From positions 496,001 through 560,000 of the forward strand of contig NZ_JAPRFR010000001.1 in the NCBI RefSeq assembly GCF_026805545.1: DNA of 64,000 nucleotides. The letters are read 5' to 3'. The stretch's first letter is position 1. Each line of letters starts with the position of its first letter. The stretch comes from Aerococcus kribbianus. Its GTDB lineage: Bacteria; Bacillota; Bacilli; Lactobacillales; Aerococcaceae. A program made the position numbers and the translations under genes. The notes beneath the pieces are model-generated. The model saw only the letters and a program-made list of their open reading frames with translations. It did not search any database and was not told where the DNA came from. Positions 9,774 to 19,668 of this stretch are shown here, piece by piece.

Positions 9774-10421
9774 TTAACGACGACGATTTCTTAAAGCCTT
9801 GGGTTCAGATAGTATTTCCTTGGCCAAAATAGCTTGACGCAGGGACAACTTTTTTTGCTGTCTGGTTTTTGACTCTCCATGTTTGCCAACGCGATAGTTA
9901 GTTTCGATGGCTGGACCAGCATTTTCAATATCTGCAAAGACCGTATCCAAATTACGATTGACTTGGTCTACCCGGTCTTGAATATTATCAGCACGACCGG
10001 CAGCTGATACTTCATGGTTAGGACTTTCTCCAGACATAGGTCCTTGTTGGCTTAGACGGGATTCTTGATTACCAGCAGAGGAAGCCTTGCGCTTATATTT
10101 CCGTATAGTTTGGGCTTTTTTGTTGGTAGCTTTTCTGTTTGGATTGTCAAGTCTTTGTTGTTGCTGAGCGTGCGCATTGCGACCGCTAGCTTGTTTTCTC
10201 GACTTAACTTGGCTTTTAGTCGACGATTTCCCCCCTTGATTAGAAGCAGTTTTTTTAGCTTGTTTTTCTGACAATCGCACTTCAATTTCGGTTCGTTTTT
10301 GCTTAACGTCTTCAGGATCAGTAGCGTGGCCTTCAGAGTCCTCTTCAAAAAGCCTTTCTAACCACTGTTCTAAGTCTTCGTCACCAGCTAATAGACGCTT
10401 CCAAAAACCAGGCTTAGTCAT
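9774..10421 (-). CDS. Unknown basic, low-complexity protein in the floA operon
   Basis: Not recognised. The N-terminus ([27 protein letters not shown]) is a short amphipathic segment. Residues about 35-130 are K/Q/R/S-rich and probably disordered. A more ordered C-terminal part (about 140-215) contains [21 protein letters not shown] and a basic end (LRNRRR). An upstream in-frame ATG exists at 10445, but ATG 10421 has AGGTGG close before it and overlaps the floA stop by 8 bp, so 10421 is taken (215 residues). Tight coupling to floA suggests a partner of the membrane scaffold; this is inference. Confidence 0.6.
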   Translation of the reverse strand: MTKPGFWKRLLAGDEDLEQWLERLFEEDSEGHATDPEDVKQKRTEIEVRLSEKQAKKTASNQGGKSSTKSQVKSRKQASGRNAHAQQQQRLDNPNRKATNKKAQTIRKYKRKASSAGNQESRLSQQGPMSGESPNHEVSAAGRADNIQDRVDQVNRNLDTVFADIENAGPAIETNYRVGKHGESKTRQQKKLSLRQAILAKEILSEPKALRNRRR

Positions 10422-11388
10422 TTTGACCACCTGATGGCTTGTCATCGCCAGCTAAGGAGTGGCGCATATCAGTATCTGCTTTAACATTTTCTAAATTGTA
10501 GTAGTCAAGTACACCTAAATGGCCATCACGGAAGGCTTGGGCCAGAGCTTGAGGAACTTCAGATTGGGCCTCTACTACCTTAGCCCGCATTTCTTGAGTT
10601 TTAGCAATATTTTCTTGTTCTTGGGCCACTGCCATGGCACGCCGTTCTTCGGCTTTAGCTTGGGCAATTCGTTTATCTGCTTCAGCCTGTTCAGCTTGTA
10701 ATTTGGCGCCAATATTACGTCCGACATCTACGTCAGCAATATCGATGGATAAAATTTCAAAGGCGGTACCTGAGTCTAATCCCTTACGCAAAATGGTTTG
10801 TGAAATGGAGTCAGGATTTTCTAAAACCGTGGTATGAGTAGTTGCAGAACCAACTGTAGTAACAATCCCTTCACCAACCCGGGCAATAATAGTGGATTCG
10901 CCAGCTCCACCGATTAAGCGTTCAATATTAGCCCGTACAGTGACCTTAGCTTTGGCACGCACTTCAATCCCGTCCATAGCCACCCCAGCAATAATTGGTG
11001 TTTCAATGACCTTAGGATTAACAGAAAACTGTACCGCTTCAAACACATCACGTCCAGCCAAGTCAATGGCAGCAGCTTTTTCAAAACGTAAGTCAATATT
11101 AGCTCGCTGTGCCGCGATTAAGGCATCAACTACCTTGTTGACATTACCACCTGCTAAAAGATGGGCTTCAAGTTCGTTAATCGATAAATTTAGGCCTGCC
11201 TTAGTCGCCTTAATCATTGGCCGGATGATATGACCAGGATTTACCCGACGTAAACGCATCCCAACTAAGGTATGGAGGCCAACCTTGACCCCGGAAAATT
11301 GCGCAGTCACCCAAAGTCCTACCGGAACAAAGGTAAAGAAGACGATTAGTAATAAGAGTATAATCACTGAAAAAATAATAACTGCCAT
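10414..11388 (-). CDS. floA: Flotillin-like protein FloA
   Basis: A membrane scaffold of functional microdomains. One N-terminal hydrophobic helix (about 5-27) is followed by a PHB/SPFH domain (about 30-200) and a long Ala/Glu-rich coiled coil ([20 protein letters not shown] and onward, about 230-290). The 324-residue length and signature [20 protein letters not shown] match FloA/YqfA. Its ATG overlaps the nfeD stop (TAATG), and its end overlaps the next gene, so the three are translationally coupled. No SigW-type promoter was sought successfully; control is probably housekeeping. Confidence 0.95.
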   Translation of the reverse strand: MAVIIFSVIILLLLIVFFTFVPVGLWVTAQFSGVKVGLHTLVGMRLRRVNPGHIIRPMIKATKAGLNLSINELEAHLLAGGNVNKVVDALIAAQRANIDLRFEKAAAIDLAGRDVFEAVQFSVNPKVIETPIIAGVAMDGIEVRAKAKVTVRANIERLIGGAGESTIIARVGEGIVTTVGSATTHTTVLENPDSISQTILRKGLDSGTAFEILSIDIADVDVGRNIGAKLQAEQAEADKRIAQAKAEERRAMAVAQEQENIAKTQEMRAKVVEAQSEVPQALAQAFRDGHLGVLDYYNLENVKADTDMRHSLAGDDKPSGGQND

Positions 11389-11990
11389 TATTGTTTCCTC
11401 CTAACTAAGATTTGGTTATTTTTAACGGCTGTAACAACAATTCTTTCATCCGCATTGATAATTTCATAATCAGACACGATTTCCATAACTTGATTATCCG
11501 CAAAAATTGCCTTACCAGTAGGCCGTAAGGGGGTCATGGTTTGTCCTTCCTGACCAATATATTGCTCAAGGTCAGCCTTCTGTAAGGCGTTGCCAGACAC
11601 ATTAATGGCATCATTAAGTACCATCTTCTCAACAATTGGTAACCGATAACCCAACTTCAATAAGATATAAAAGCTTGTTAAGCCAATAATGACCCCTACT
11701 GAAAGGTCGATCAAACCAGTCAATAAGTCGCCGGTTCCATACATCAAGCCACCCCCAGCGAGCGCCAAACCCACAATTCCTAATAAGCCAAACGTGGGTA
11801 AAAATATCTCGGCCAAGATTAATAAAACACCAGTTGCAAAGAGTAACATTAGTAGCCAGTTACCATTCTCAATCAATGAAAAATAATAGAGCAATAAGAC
11901 AATGCCAGACAGGCCACCAATCAAATAACGCTTGGTCATTAGACCTGCTACCAAAGCCAAAATGCCTAGTGCAAAAATAAAAGTCTCCAT
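11388..11990 (-). CDS. NfeD-family membrane protein (short form)
   Basis: Usual operon partner of flotillins. This 200-residue short form lacks the serine-protease domain of long NfeD. It has about four transmembrane helices (residues 5-20, 25-41, 47-63, 68-125 region) and a C-terminal OB-fold domain (about 135-200, with [18 protein letters not shown]). It is the first gene of the nfeD-floA-unknown operon. The exact role in microdomains is unsettled for the family. Confidence 0.88.
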   Translation of the reverse strand: METFIFALGILALVAGLMTKRYLIGGLSGIVLLLYYFSLIENGNWLLMLLFATGVLLILAEIFLPTFGLLGIVGLALAGGGLMYGTGDLLTGLIDLSVGVIIGLTSFYILLKLGYRLPIVEKMVLNDAINVSGNALQKADLEQYIGQEGQTMTPLRPTGKAIFADNQVMEIVSDYEIINADERIVVTAVKNNQILVRRKQ

Positions 11991-12086
11991 GACTGTCCCC
12001 CTTCCTAGCCTTATTTTAGCATAAAATTTAGGTTAACCGAATTTACTTTTACTAATTTCTGATAATAATCCGTGAAACTAATTTAA

Positions 12087-13241
12087 CTAAGACTGATAAA
12101 ATTCCTGTCCATTGATGTAAGTGGCCTTCACTGCCAAATCTTTATCTAAAACTATAAAGTCCGCCAAACGCCCCGGGGCAATTTGCCCACATTGATCAGC
12201 GAGTCCCACACTAGCTGCAGGGACATAAGAAGCCATTTTAATGGCTTGAGCAGGGCTGACAATCCCCCAAGCGACCATATTTTGAACGGCTTTAGCTAGG
12301 GTCAAGACACTACCTGCTAAATGATTATCAGATTTGAGACGAGCTGCCCCATCTTTGATATAAACAGGAAACTCACCCAAACGTGATTCTCCTTCACCGA
12401 TACCACCGCCACGCATACAATCTGTAATTAAAACCGACTCGTTCACTCCGCGCGCCTTGGTGATTAACTTAGCAATAGCTGGGTGGAGATGGAAACCATC
12501 ACAAATCATTTCAGCAAAAACATTGTCTAAGACCAATCCTGCTCCAGCTGTTCCTGGTTCTCGGTGGTGGATACCTTTCATCCCATTAAATTCATGGACA
12601 AAAATATTTGCCCCATGGTCTACTGCAGCCTGACATTGGTCAAATGTCGCATCAGTATGAGCAATGGCCACATAAATTCCTTGATCTTTAGCATAGTCAA
12701 TAAATTCTAAGGCTCCTGACCGTTCGGGCGCAATGGCAATCTTCTTAACGACACCCTTGGATAAGGCTTGCCAGTCCGCTAAGTCAGAAATTTGAGGATC
12801 TGACATATAGGCAGGATTTTGTGCCCCCTTATATTTTTCACTGAAGAAGGGCCCCTCTAGAAAAATTCCTGCAATTTTAGCACCTGGTAATTGATCTTTG
12901 TATTGGCCAATCAATTGGCAGGCTTGGTCTAAATCTTCTTTAGAGGCCGTCAAGGTAGTAGCGAGATAAGACGTTACCCCATTAGCGGGAATCCCTTTAG
13001 AAATGGTTTCCAAGGCTTGAGGATTCAAATCCATTACATCTGCTCCCCCATAACCATGGATGTGAGTATCCACATAGCCAGGAGCGATTTGATAACCAGA
13101 ATAATTAATAACCTCTTCCTCAGCAGGTGGTGTTTGCGAAAATTCACCAAAATATTGTCCCTCAATAGTTAAATAGCCTGGACCTGTTTCTTGATCGGGT
13201 AAAAAGAACTTATCGGCATAAATTGCAGTCATTACGCTCAT
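12087..13241 (-). CDS. nagA: N-acetylglucosamine-6-phosphate deacetylase
   Basis: Removes the acetyl group from GlcNAc-6-P, feeding glucosamine-6-P to glycolysis or cell-wall synthesis. An amidohydrolase TIM barrel with the metal motif DTHIHGYGGADVMD (about 59-72), a metal-binding Glu in FLEGPFFS, His residues (AIAHTDA, VHEFNGM) and the catalytic Asp in LITDCMRGGG. At 384 residues it is full length. A second ATG at 13232 is also possible. Monocistronic, between floA and clpB; no nagB is in the window. Confidence 0.96.
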   Translation of the reverse strand: MSVMTAIYADKFFLPDQETGPGYLTIEGQYFGEFSQTPPAEEEVINYSGYQIAPGYVDTHIHGYGGADVMDLNPQALETISKGIPANGVTSYLATTLTASKEDLDQACQLIGQYKDQLPGAKIAGIFLEGPFFSEKYKGAQNPAYMSDPQISDLADWQALSKGVVKKIAIAPERSGALEFIDYAKDQGIYVAIAHTDATFDQCQAAVDHGANIFVHEFNGMKGIHHREPGTAGAGLVLDNVFAEMICDGFHLHPAIAKLITKARGVNESVLITDCMRGGGIGEGESRLGEFPVYIKDGAARLKSDNHLAGSVLTLAKAVQNMVAWGIVSPAQAIKMASYVPAASVGLADQCGQIAPGRLADFIVLDKDLAVKATYINGQEFYQS

Positions 13242-13311
13242 CTCTCTTTCTCTATTATAGGTCCATTATAAAGGATAAGCTCCCAGTCTGCATCCTTTCT
13301 TGGCAAGAAAA

Positions 13312-13343
13312 AATCCCCCGCCCTGATATCAGAGCGGGGGATT
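13312..13343 (-). terminator. Terminator after clpB
   Basis: Stem AATCCCCCGC against GCGGGGGATT with a 12-base loop; on the minus strand it is followed by TTTTTT. It closes the clpB transcript. Confidence 0.92.
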
Positions 13344-13365
13344 ATAACTTATTATCGGTCACCTT

Positions 13366-15966
13366 TTAGCGATTAAAGACGATTTCATTGTTGTCATTAA
13401 GGTCCACTTCAACTTGGTCACCTGATTGAATGTCACCAGCAATAATTGCCTTAGCCACTGGTGTTTCTACCTGGTTGGTAATAAAGCGGTTGAGTGGACG
13501 GGCACCAAACTGAGGTTCATAGGCAGTTTCACCTACCCAATCCACAAATTTATCAGTGAAGCTAATACTGATATTTTGTTGGGCCAAACGATGGGTCAAT
13601 TGTTCCAACATCTTGCGAACAATCCCCGCCATATGTTTAAGACTAAGTGGAGTAAAGAGGATCGTATCATCAATCCGATTCAAGAATTCTGGTTTAAAAT
13701 GCATATGCAAGCCTTCTAAAACCTTATCCTCAACGTCACTTGGAATATTGCCATTAGCATCCACACCATCTAACAATAGATCAGAACCAAGGTTACTTGT
13801 CATAATAATGATAGTATTCTTGAAGTCTACGACCCGACCTTGGGAATCGGTTAAACGACCATCATCTAAAATTTGTAGAAGCATATTAAAGACATCTGGA
13901 TGAGCCTTTTCAATTTCGTCTAATAAGACAACGGTATAAGGGCGACGCCGAACCGCTTCTGTCAATTGACCCCCCTCTTCATAACCCACATATCCTGGAG
14001 CTGCTCCGACTAAACGGGAAACATTATGTTTTTCCATGTATTCAGACATATCAATTCGAACCATGTTGTCTTCAGAGTCGAAGAGATTTTCTGCTAGGGC
14101 TTTGGCTAATTCAGTTTTACCTACTCCAGTTGGTCCTAGGAATAAGAAGGAGCCTAGTGGGCGGTTAGGGTTTTGAATCCCCGCCCGTGACCGTAATACG
14201 GCATTAGTAACAGATTCCACTGCTTCGTCTTGACCAATAACCCGTTGGTGCAAGCTATCATCAAGGTGTAAGAGTTTTTCGCGTTCCCCTTCCACTAATT
14301 TCGCCACAGGAATACCAGTCATCCGTGCCACTACTTCAGCAATTGAATCTTCAGTAACAGATTCTTCCATCAAACTTTCTTGATTATCCATATGGTCATG
14401 ATAAGTCGCTTCCATTTCATTTAATTCCTTTTCCAAAGCAGGAATCTTACCATGTTGAAGGGTAGCGGCTTTTTCTAGGTCATAGTTGCTTTCTGCTTGT
14501 TCCAAATCATGTTTGGCTTGGTCAATTTCTTGACGTTTGGCATTGATTTGGTTGAGACCATCTTTCTCAATTTCCCATTGCATGGTCAATTGATTGGTGT
14601 GTTCACGCACATCCGCAAGTTCGGCTTGGAGTTCTTCTAACCGCGTCTTGCTGGCTTCATCGGACTCTTCTTTCAAGGCTTGTTCTTCAATTTCTAATTG
14701 AATTTGCCGACGTCGATACATGTCTAATTCAGTGGGCATGGAGTTCATTTGAACACGAATTTCAGCAGACGCTTCATCCACTAAGTCAATGGCTTTGTCA
14801 GGTAAATAACGGTCCGTGATATAACGGCTCGACAATTCTACAGCTGCCACTAAGGCTTGGTCATGGATAGAGACTTGGTGGTGAATTTCAAAGCGTTCCT
14901 TCAAACCACGTAAGATAGATATGGCATCTTCCACGCTAGGTTCTTTAACCAAAACTTTTTGGAAACGCCGTTCAAGGGCCTTGTCAGTTTCCATATATTT
15001 CCGATATTCATCTAGGGTTGTTGCCCCAATACAATGGAGTTCACCACGGGCTAACATTGGTTTCAAGAGGTTACCGGCATCCATTGACCCTTCTGTTTTA
15101 CCAGCACCAACGATCGTATGAATTTCATCAATAAAGAGTAGAATTTGTCCGTCTGCTTTTTTGATTTCATTTAAAACAGATTTCAAACGCTCTTCAAACT
15201 CACCCCGATATTTAGCCCCAGAAATAAGCGCCCCCATATCTAATGAGAAGACAGTCTTATTTTTTAAATTATCAGGCACATCGCCCTTGACAATACGTTG
15301 GGCCAATCCTTCCACGATGGCGGTTTTACCAACACCAGGTTCCCCAATTAACACCGGATTATTCTTGGTTTTCCGGGATAAAATCCGAATCACATCGCGA
15401 ATTTCTTCATCACGGCCAATAATAGGGTCCATCTCGCCTGATTTGACTTGTTCTACCAAGTCGGTACCATATTTTTCTAAGGCATCATAAGTTTCTTCTT
15501 GTTGTTTAGAGGTCACATGATCACCCTTTCGTAACTCTTTTATTTTGTTTTTAACTTGATCCTGGCTAAGACCAACAGATTTTAACCATTTGGTCAAATC
15601 ACTATAGGAAACATCAAAGATGGCATAAAGTATCATCTCTGTGGCAAGGAACTCATCTCCAGCTGCCTCAGCATGATTTTGGGCGGCTTGGATCAATTCC
15701 ATCAAACAACGCGACAATTGTTGGCCATATTGGATACCTTGTCCTTGAACGATAGCAATTTTATCCAGTTCTCGATCAATTTCAGCATCTAGTCCGGCCA
15801 TATCGACGCCTAAATCTTCATAAAAATTATAAGCAAAGTTTCCAGATTGAACTAAGGATCTAAATAAATGACTAATAGTAATTTCTTGATGGTGTCTTGT
15901 TTGAGCAATTTGTTGCGCATTGGCAACTGCTTCTTGTAAGGTTGTTGTCATTTCCATATTTGACAT
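13366..15966 (-). CDS. clpB: ATP-dependent disaggregase ClpB
   Basis: A hexameric AAA+ chaperone that extracts proteins from aggregates together with DnaK. The order is an N-domain (1-145), AAA-1 with Walker [10 protein letters not shown] (about 207), a middle coiled-coil domain (about 405-525) that distinguishes ClpB from ClpC and ClpE, AAA-2 with GPTGVGKT (about 606), and a C-terminal D2 small domain. The 866-residue length is normal. AAGGAG is 8 bp before ATG 15966. The promoter is embedded in CtsR boxes, so heat and protein stress should induce it. Confidence 0.97.
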   Translation of the reverse strand: MSNMEMTTTLQEAVANAQQIAQTRHHQEITISHLFRSLVQSGNFAYNFYEDLGVDMAGLDAEIDRELDKIAIVQGQGIQYGQQLSRCLMELIQAAQNHAEAAGDEFLATEMILYAIFDVSYSDLTKWLKSVGLSQDQVKNKIKELRKGDHVTSKQQEETYDALEKYGTDLVEQVKSGEMDPIIGRDEEIRDVIRILSRKTKNNPVLIGEPGVGKTAIVEGLAQRIVKGDVPDNLKNKTVFSLDMGALISGAKYRGEFEERLKSVLNEIKKADGQILLFIDEIHTIVGAGKTEGSMDAGNLLKPMLARGELHCIGATTLDEYRKYMETDKALERRFQKVLVKEPSVEDAISILRGLKERFEIHHQVSIHDQALVAAVELSSRYITDRYLPDKAIDLVDEASAEIRVQMNSMPTELDMYRRRQIQLEIEEQALKEESDEASKTRLEELQAELADVREHTNQLTMQWEIEKDGLNQINAKRQEIDQAKHDLEQAESNYDLEKAATLQHGKIPALEKELNEMEATYHDHMDNQESLMEESVTEDSIAEVVARMTGIPVAKLVEGEREKLLHLDDSLHQRVIGQDEAVESVTNAVLRSRAGIQNPNRPLGSFLFLGPTGVGKTELAKALAENLFDSEDNMVRIDMSEYMEKHNVSRLVGAAPGYVGYEEGGQLTEAVRRRPYTVVLLDEIEKAHPDVFNMLLQILDDGRLTDSQGRVVDFKNTIIIMTSNLGSDLLLDGVDANGNIPSDVEDKVLEGLHMHFKPEFLNRIDDTILFTPLSLKHMAGIVRKMLEQLTHRLAQQNISISFTDKFVDWVGETAYEPQFGARPLNRFITNQVETPVAKAIIAGDIQSGDQVEVDLNDNNEIVFNR

Positions 15967-15990
15967 AATCTCAACTCCTTTACAAAGTCT

Positions 15991-16020
15991 ATTATAACAA
16001 ATTGGTCAGAAAAGGTCAAA
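15991..16020 (-). promoter_or_regulatory. clpB promoter with CtsR box over the -35
   Basis: On the minus strand TTGACC (16014-16019), a 17-bp spacer and TATAAT (15991-15996). The plus strand at 16004-16020 reads GGTCAGA-AAA-GGTCAAA, one mismatch from the CtsR heptad repeat GGTCAAA-N3-GGTCAAA. The box covers the -35 element, the position expected for repression. Confidence 0.88.
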
Positions 16021-16035
16021 CTATTTCAGAGTTTT

Positions 16036-16052
16036 TTTGACCTTCTTTGATC
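16036..16052 (-). promoter_or_regulatory. Second CtsR box upstream of clpB
   Basis: TTTGACC-TTC-TTTGATC, that is GATCAAA-GAA-GGTCAAA on the minus strand, one mismatch from consensus. It lies 15 bp upstream of the first box in opposite orientation, so two CtsR dimers could bind. Confidence 0.8.
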
Positions 16053-16073
16053 TTTTTTATTTAGCTTTTTAAT

Positions 16074-16108
16074 ACAAAAAAAGGACTATGACAACTGTCA
16101 TAGTCCTT
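16074..16108 (-). terminator. Terminator after the SemiSWEET gene
   Basis: Perfect 12-bp stem AAGGACTATGAC (16081-16092) against 16097-16108 with loop AACT. On the minus strand it is followed by a T run of seven. Confidence 0.92.
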
Positions 16109-16118
16109 AATCCAAGCC

Positions 16119-16379
16119 TCATTTATTACGGTCACGCTTGGTTTGATATTTCAATAACATAAACAAGATAATGCCATTAATGATTAATGACACAATATTA
16201 GACAAAATTAAACCAGGATCGAGAATAATAAGACCATGAATCAACCATAAGATTTGCCCCACCACTAAGCAAGTATACATTAGTAAGGACAAACCACTAA
16301 CATCACGGGTACGAATTGTTTTCAAGGCTTGGGGCATGGCTGAAATGGTGGTTAATAGTCCAGCGATAATACCAAACAT
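16119..16379 (-). CDS. SemiSWEET-type PQ-loop transporter
   Basis: An 86-residue three-helix protein of the SemiSWEET/MtN3 family, which dimerises to form a sugar uniporter. The diagnostic PQ motif is in TISAMPQALKTIRTRD (about 11-26). Hydrophobic helices lie at about 3-20, 34-53 and 58-76, and the tail is basic. The substrate is unknown; bacterial relatives move sugars or small solutes. It has its own terminator and lies downstream of a lone PTS EIIC gene, which may hint at shared sugar use. Confidence 0.85.
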   Translation of the reverse strand: MFGIIAGLLTTISAMPQALKTIRTRDVSGLSLLMYTCLVVGQILWLIHGLIILDPGLILSNIVSLIINGIILFMLLKYQTKRDRNK

Positions 16380-16491
16380 TTGCTTCCTCCTCTTTTAATG
16401 GTGCGTTCTGATCTTTGTTCATCTAGATACTCTCATTTAAAACATGGCAATTATAGCATAGCCTTAGAAAAATTACCTAAAAAGCCCTTTA

Positions 16492-17631
16492 CTAATCAGC
16501 AGTAATTTCTTCAATTTCTTTGTCCTTTAGGTCTTGGTAAGGCATAAAGAAAACATAAAGAAAGGCTACTACAAAGGCAATAACCATGGTAATCACACCA
16601 TTGACAAAGTTAGCTATAGAGCCATCAGGAGCAAAAAAGGCAGGAATGGCTGCTACTCCTGGGTTCACGAAGGCATAGAAGACAAAGTTAGTTAACCCAG
16701 CGTAAAGACCACCCAAGCCCCCACCAATAATAGAAGCAATCAAGGCTGGTCGCATTGGAACGATAATCCCATACAAGGCCGGTTGTGACACTCCCAAGGC
16801 AGCAGTTACTGTCGCTGACAAGGAATAGGACCGGAAAGATTGATTATTCGTTTTAATGGTCGTGGCTAAAGCTGCTCCAGCCAAGGCCATATTAGACGCC
16901 AGCAAACCAGGTGTCATAACATTATCGAAACCAACTGTCGCTAACAACTGAGTTGAAATTGGGAATAGGGTATAGTGTCCACCCGCCATAACGATAAAGG
17001 TCCCAAAAGCACCAAGAATAACGGGAACAATCCAATTAGCTACACCAGTCAACCAAGCAATGGCTGCGCCCAGTAAATCACCTAGGAAATTACCAATAGG
17101 CCCCAGAATTAAGATACCGATAATAGCTGTTAAAGATAAAAGAATTACCGGCAAGAAAACACCGCGTACAATTTCCGGAATCCATTTTTCACAGGCCTTC
17201 TCAATATAAGACTGAGCCCAAACGATTAGAATAATCGGAATAACACTGTTGGTGTAAGTTCCGCCATCTACAATCGGGATAAAGAAGAAATCTGAGTTTG
17301 GAGTAAAGTTACTCGTTTCTTGGACTACTTCAGGATGGACTAAGAATAAGGCCACTGCAGCTGCTAAAACCTTGTTGGTACCAAAAACAGCCGCTGAAGA
17401 ATAAGCTAATAGTACTGGCAAAAAGTAAAAGATAGCTTCAGAAATATGACTTAAAATAAATTCTTCCGCCGTATTAGATTGGACAACACCGGTACTCTGT
17501 AAAATAATAAGTATCCCCTGTAAAATACCGGCTCCCATCAGGGCAATTAGGTTGGGTGCGAAAATATCCCGTAAGGCATTCAACACCTTCTCAAAAACCG
17601 AGGGCTGGGTGTCTTGACTTGCTTGTGCCAT
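16492..17631 (-). CDS. Stand-alone PTS EIIC permease, glucose/glucoside family
   Basis: The membrane channel part of a phosphotransferase system. About ten hydrophobic helices in 379 residues show the EIIC family layout (FAPNLIALMGAGILQGI near the N-terminus, GVSQPALYGI and a GGLGGLYAG-type loop in the C-terminal half). EIIB and EIIA domains, usually fused or adjacent in this family, are absent here. It must borrow EIIA/EIIB from elsewhere or have another role. The C-terminus is short and acidic (EIEEITAD). The substrate cannot be read from the sequence. Confidence 0.85.
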   Translation of the reverse strand: MAQASQDTQPSVFEKVLNALRDIFAPNLIALMGAGILQGILIILQSTGVVQSNTAEEFILSHISEAIFYFLPVLLAYSSAAVFGTNKVLAAAVALFLVHPEVVQETSNFTPNSDFFFIPIVDGGTYTNSVIPIILIVWAQSYIEKACEKWIPEIVRGVFLPVILLSLTAIIGILILGPIGNFLGDLLGAAIAWLTGVANWIVPVILGAFGTFIVMAGGHYTLFPISTQLLATVGFDNVMTPGLLASNMALAGAALATTIKTNNQSFRSYSLSATVTAALGVSQPALYGIIVPMRPALIASIIGGGLGGLYAGLTNFVFYAFVNPGVAAIPAFFAPDGSIANFVNGVITMVIAFVVAFLYVFFMPYQDLKDKEIEEITAD

Positions 17632-17687
17632 AAAATGACATTCCTCCTATACATAATTTATTTTTTCCTTTTAAGACAGACCGTATA

Positions 17688-17758
17688 GTTGCTTAATGCA
17701 ACCCATTACAAATCTTATCAACATTTCTTAGTATAGAAGAAATTGACAATTTATGCAA
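17688..17758 (-). promoter_or_regulatory. EIIC promoter and leader hairpin
   Basis: Minus strand TTGCAT (17753-17758), a 17-bp spacer, TATACT (17730-17735). In the roughly 95-nt leader a perfect GTTGC-TTAAT-GCAAC hairpin lies at 17688-17702. It does not match the LicT/RAT antiterminator consensus. It could be an operator or simply a leader stem. Confidence 0.55.
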
Positions 17759-17775
17759 TCTTAACCCGAAATTTT

Positions 17776-18171
17776 TTATTTCTCTAAATCACTCCATTTT
17801 TTCTCCTTGAGTAAGCGGATATGGCGGATTTCTGACCATGCTATCCATTGCCCTTTAAAATATAAGGCCTGTCCATTGGCTTGACCGGTAAAGTAGCCCA
17901 CCACTTCATTTTCAATATGTCCATAAGCATCCCGATGGTTTAATTGGATAGCTATCGCTTGATGGCGGGTAAAGGCCTGTTGCAGACAAACATCAATGTC
18001 TTGGCGACTCATTTGTGGCAAGACCTGGTTGACTTGCATCGCTTGGTCATAATTATCCTTGATGCCCTGACTGAGTTCATCCATAGCAAACGCCGTAGCC
18101 CACTTCATACCAAAACGACGATCTTCGTATTCATTATAAGGAATAAAGTGCTTTTTAGTCCGTTTAACCAT
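17776..18171 (-). CDS. YolD-like family protein
   Basis: A 131-residue YolD-like protein, a family commonly encoded just after UvrX/UmuC-type polymerases and thought to assist them. The N-terminal basic stretch (VKRTKKHFIPYNEYEDRRFGMKWATAFAMDELSQ) and the later W-rich end (GQWIAWSEIRHIRLL) fit the family. The frame is open much further upstream inside the polymerase gene, but ATG 18171 has GAGGGGG about 6 bp before it and overlaps the polymerase stop by 8 bp (ATGGTTAA). Translation is therefore coupled to the polymerase. Confidence 0.78.
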   Translation of the reverse strand: MVKRTKKHFIPYNEYEDRRFGMKWATAFAMDELSQGIKDNYDQAMQVNQVLPQMSRQDIDVCLQQAFTRHQAIAIQLNHRDAYGHIENEVVGYFTGQANGQALYFKGQWIAWSEIRHIRLLKEKKWSDLEK

Positions 18172-19522
18172 GACCATCCCCCTCAATTCCCGCCATTCCA
18201 CCAGCATGGCCACCCACCAACTTCGAGCGATCAATGGCCCGTCCACCCGATAAGAGCGAAGCAGCATGCACAATACTGGTAAAACCATACTTACCCCGAA
18301 TTCGATCAACAATTTGTTCTACTTGAGCTTGGTTATCCTGTTGGGTTACTGATTGGAACAAATCTAATTGCTGGCTCCTTGATTGGGTCAAGTCATGACT
18401 AGTCAAGCCTACCTGACGAACTATCTGACCATGATAAGCCTGGCGAAAAAGAAAAAGCGCAACTTCTGCAATCTTTTTCCCACTATTAGTCACCTGGATA
18501 CGCGCATGCTTATGAAAACTGCTTTTGCCTTCAGAATCGAGATAGGATTTGGAATAACCAATATACAAACTGATCACTTGAGCAGAATAGCCATAACGCC
18601 GAAGACGGGTAGCCACTTGGTCAGCCATCTCCTTAATCACTAGTTCAATCTCACTGGCCACGTGATAATCTCGTGGCAAAATTTGACTATTACCGATGGA
18701 TTTGTCCTGACTCTGATAAGTGTCCCCTAGAAAACTCCGGTCAATCCCCCAAGCATGGGCATAAAGTTGAGTCCCCAAGACCCCAAAACTTTTCTTTAGC
18801 TGATAATAGGACGTATGAGCAAGGTCATAAACCGTATTGATTCCCATTCCCCCTAGTTTACGAGCGGTTCGCTTGCCAATACCCCAGACAGCAGTCAGGT
18901 CCTGGATTTGCCACAGGGTTTGGGCAACCTGCTCATAACGCCATTCTGCTATCATATCTGGCGCTTTTTTGGCGGCATTATCCAAGGCCACCTTAGCTAA
19001 AAAGGGGTTATCTCCGATACCAATTGTAGTATAAATGCCTAATTGCTCATAAACATCCCGCTGGATACGTAAAGCCAAGTCTTTGGCAGACTGAGCCTTA
19101 AATAAACGCAAGGAATTAGTGATGTCCAAAAAGCTCTCATCTACACTATAAACATGATGGTTGGCTTCATCCACATATGACTGGTAAATCTGGTTGACTT
19201 CCTTATTCTTTTGCATATAACGTCGCATCCGAGGGGGATAGATATAGAGGTCATCTGGATAAGGAAAAGGCAAGTCCCTAGCCCTAGAGACATTAGAAAT
19301 CCCATAAGCCGCCTTAGCAGCTGGCGAACTCGCCAAAATCAAACCAGATCCTCGCTCGGTTTGAGCCCCACTAGGATAAGACATGACCACTAACTTAGCC
19401 GTCAGTGGATCTAAACCATGGTCAACTGCCTCCACTGAAGCATAAAATGATTTACAGTCAATACACAAAATATCGCGACTCGGCTCCCTGTCATAATCAA
19501 ATTTTGGATTATTGGCAAACAT
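18164..19522 (-). CDS. SOS-inducible Y-family DNA polymerase (UvrX/UmuC-like)
   Basis: An error-prone translesion polymerase of the YqjW/UvrX branch. Motif CIDCKSFYASVEA (about 20) and SVDESFLDITNS (about 140) hold the catalytic acidic residues. A helix-hairpin-helix (VWGIGKRTARKLGGMGI, about 225) and a little-finger domain follow. An in-frame ATG lies further upstream at 19546, but ATG 19522 has AAGGAG 7 bp before it and gives 452 residues. A perfect LexA box sits between promoter and start. It differs from the DinB gene at 5605 and forms a two-gene cassette with the YolD-like gene. Confidence 0.92.
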   Translation of the reverse strand: MFANNPKFDYDREPSRDILCIDCKSFYASVEAVDHGLDPLTAKLVVMSYPSGAQTERGSGLILASSPAAKAAYGISNVSRARDLPFPYPDDLYIYPPRMRRYMQKNKEVNQIYQSYVDEANHHVYSVDESFLDITNSLRLFKAQSAKDLALRIQRDVYEQLGIYTTIGIGDNPFLAKVALDNAAKKAPDMIAEWRYEQVAQTLWQIQDLTAVWGIGKRTARKLGGMGINTVYDLAHTSYYQLKKSFGVLGTQLYAHAWGIDRSFLGDTYQSQDKSIGNSQILPRDYHVASEIELVIKEMADQVATRLRRYGYSAQVISLYIGYSKSYLDSEGKSSFHKHARIQVTNSGKKIAEVALFLFRQAYHGQIVRQVGLTSHDLTQSRSQQLDLFQSVTQQDNQAQVEQIVDRIRGKYGFTSIVHAASLLSGGRAIDRSKLVGGHAGGMAGIEGDGHG

Positions 19523-19539
19523 TTTATCACTCCTTTTAT

Positions 19540-19587
19540 CGAACAAGTGTTCGTATTTATGATAGAATGTTCCCCAAAAGATTGCAA
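19540..19587 (-). promoter_or_regulatory. Promoter and LexA (SOS) box of the Y-family polymerase gene
   Basis: CGAACAAGTGTTCG at 19540-19553 is an exact match to the Gram-positive LexA/DinR consensus CGAAC-N4-GTTCG. Upstream on the minus strand are TATCAT (19559-19564), a 17-bp spacer and TTGCAA (19582-19587). The operator lies over the transcription start. Confidence 0.93.
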
Positions 19588-19599
19588 GTCACGCTATAA

Positions 19600-19637
19600 A
19601 AAAAGTTGTGGATAAGCAAACTTATCCACAACTTTTT
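19600..19637. terminator. Terminator after the nitroreductase gene
   Basis: Stem AAAGTTGTGGATAAG against CTTATCCACAACTTT with a short CAAA loop, flanked by A and T runs. On the minus strand it ends the nitroreductase transcript, just upstream of the SOS promoter. Confidence 0.92.
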
Positions 19638-19668
19638 CTGATTTTTACTTTTATTTACATAAGTGAAA

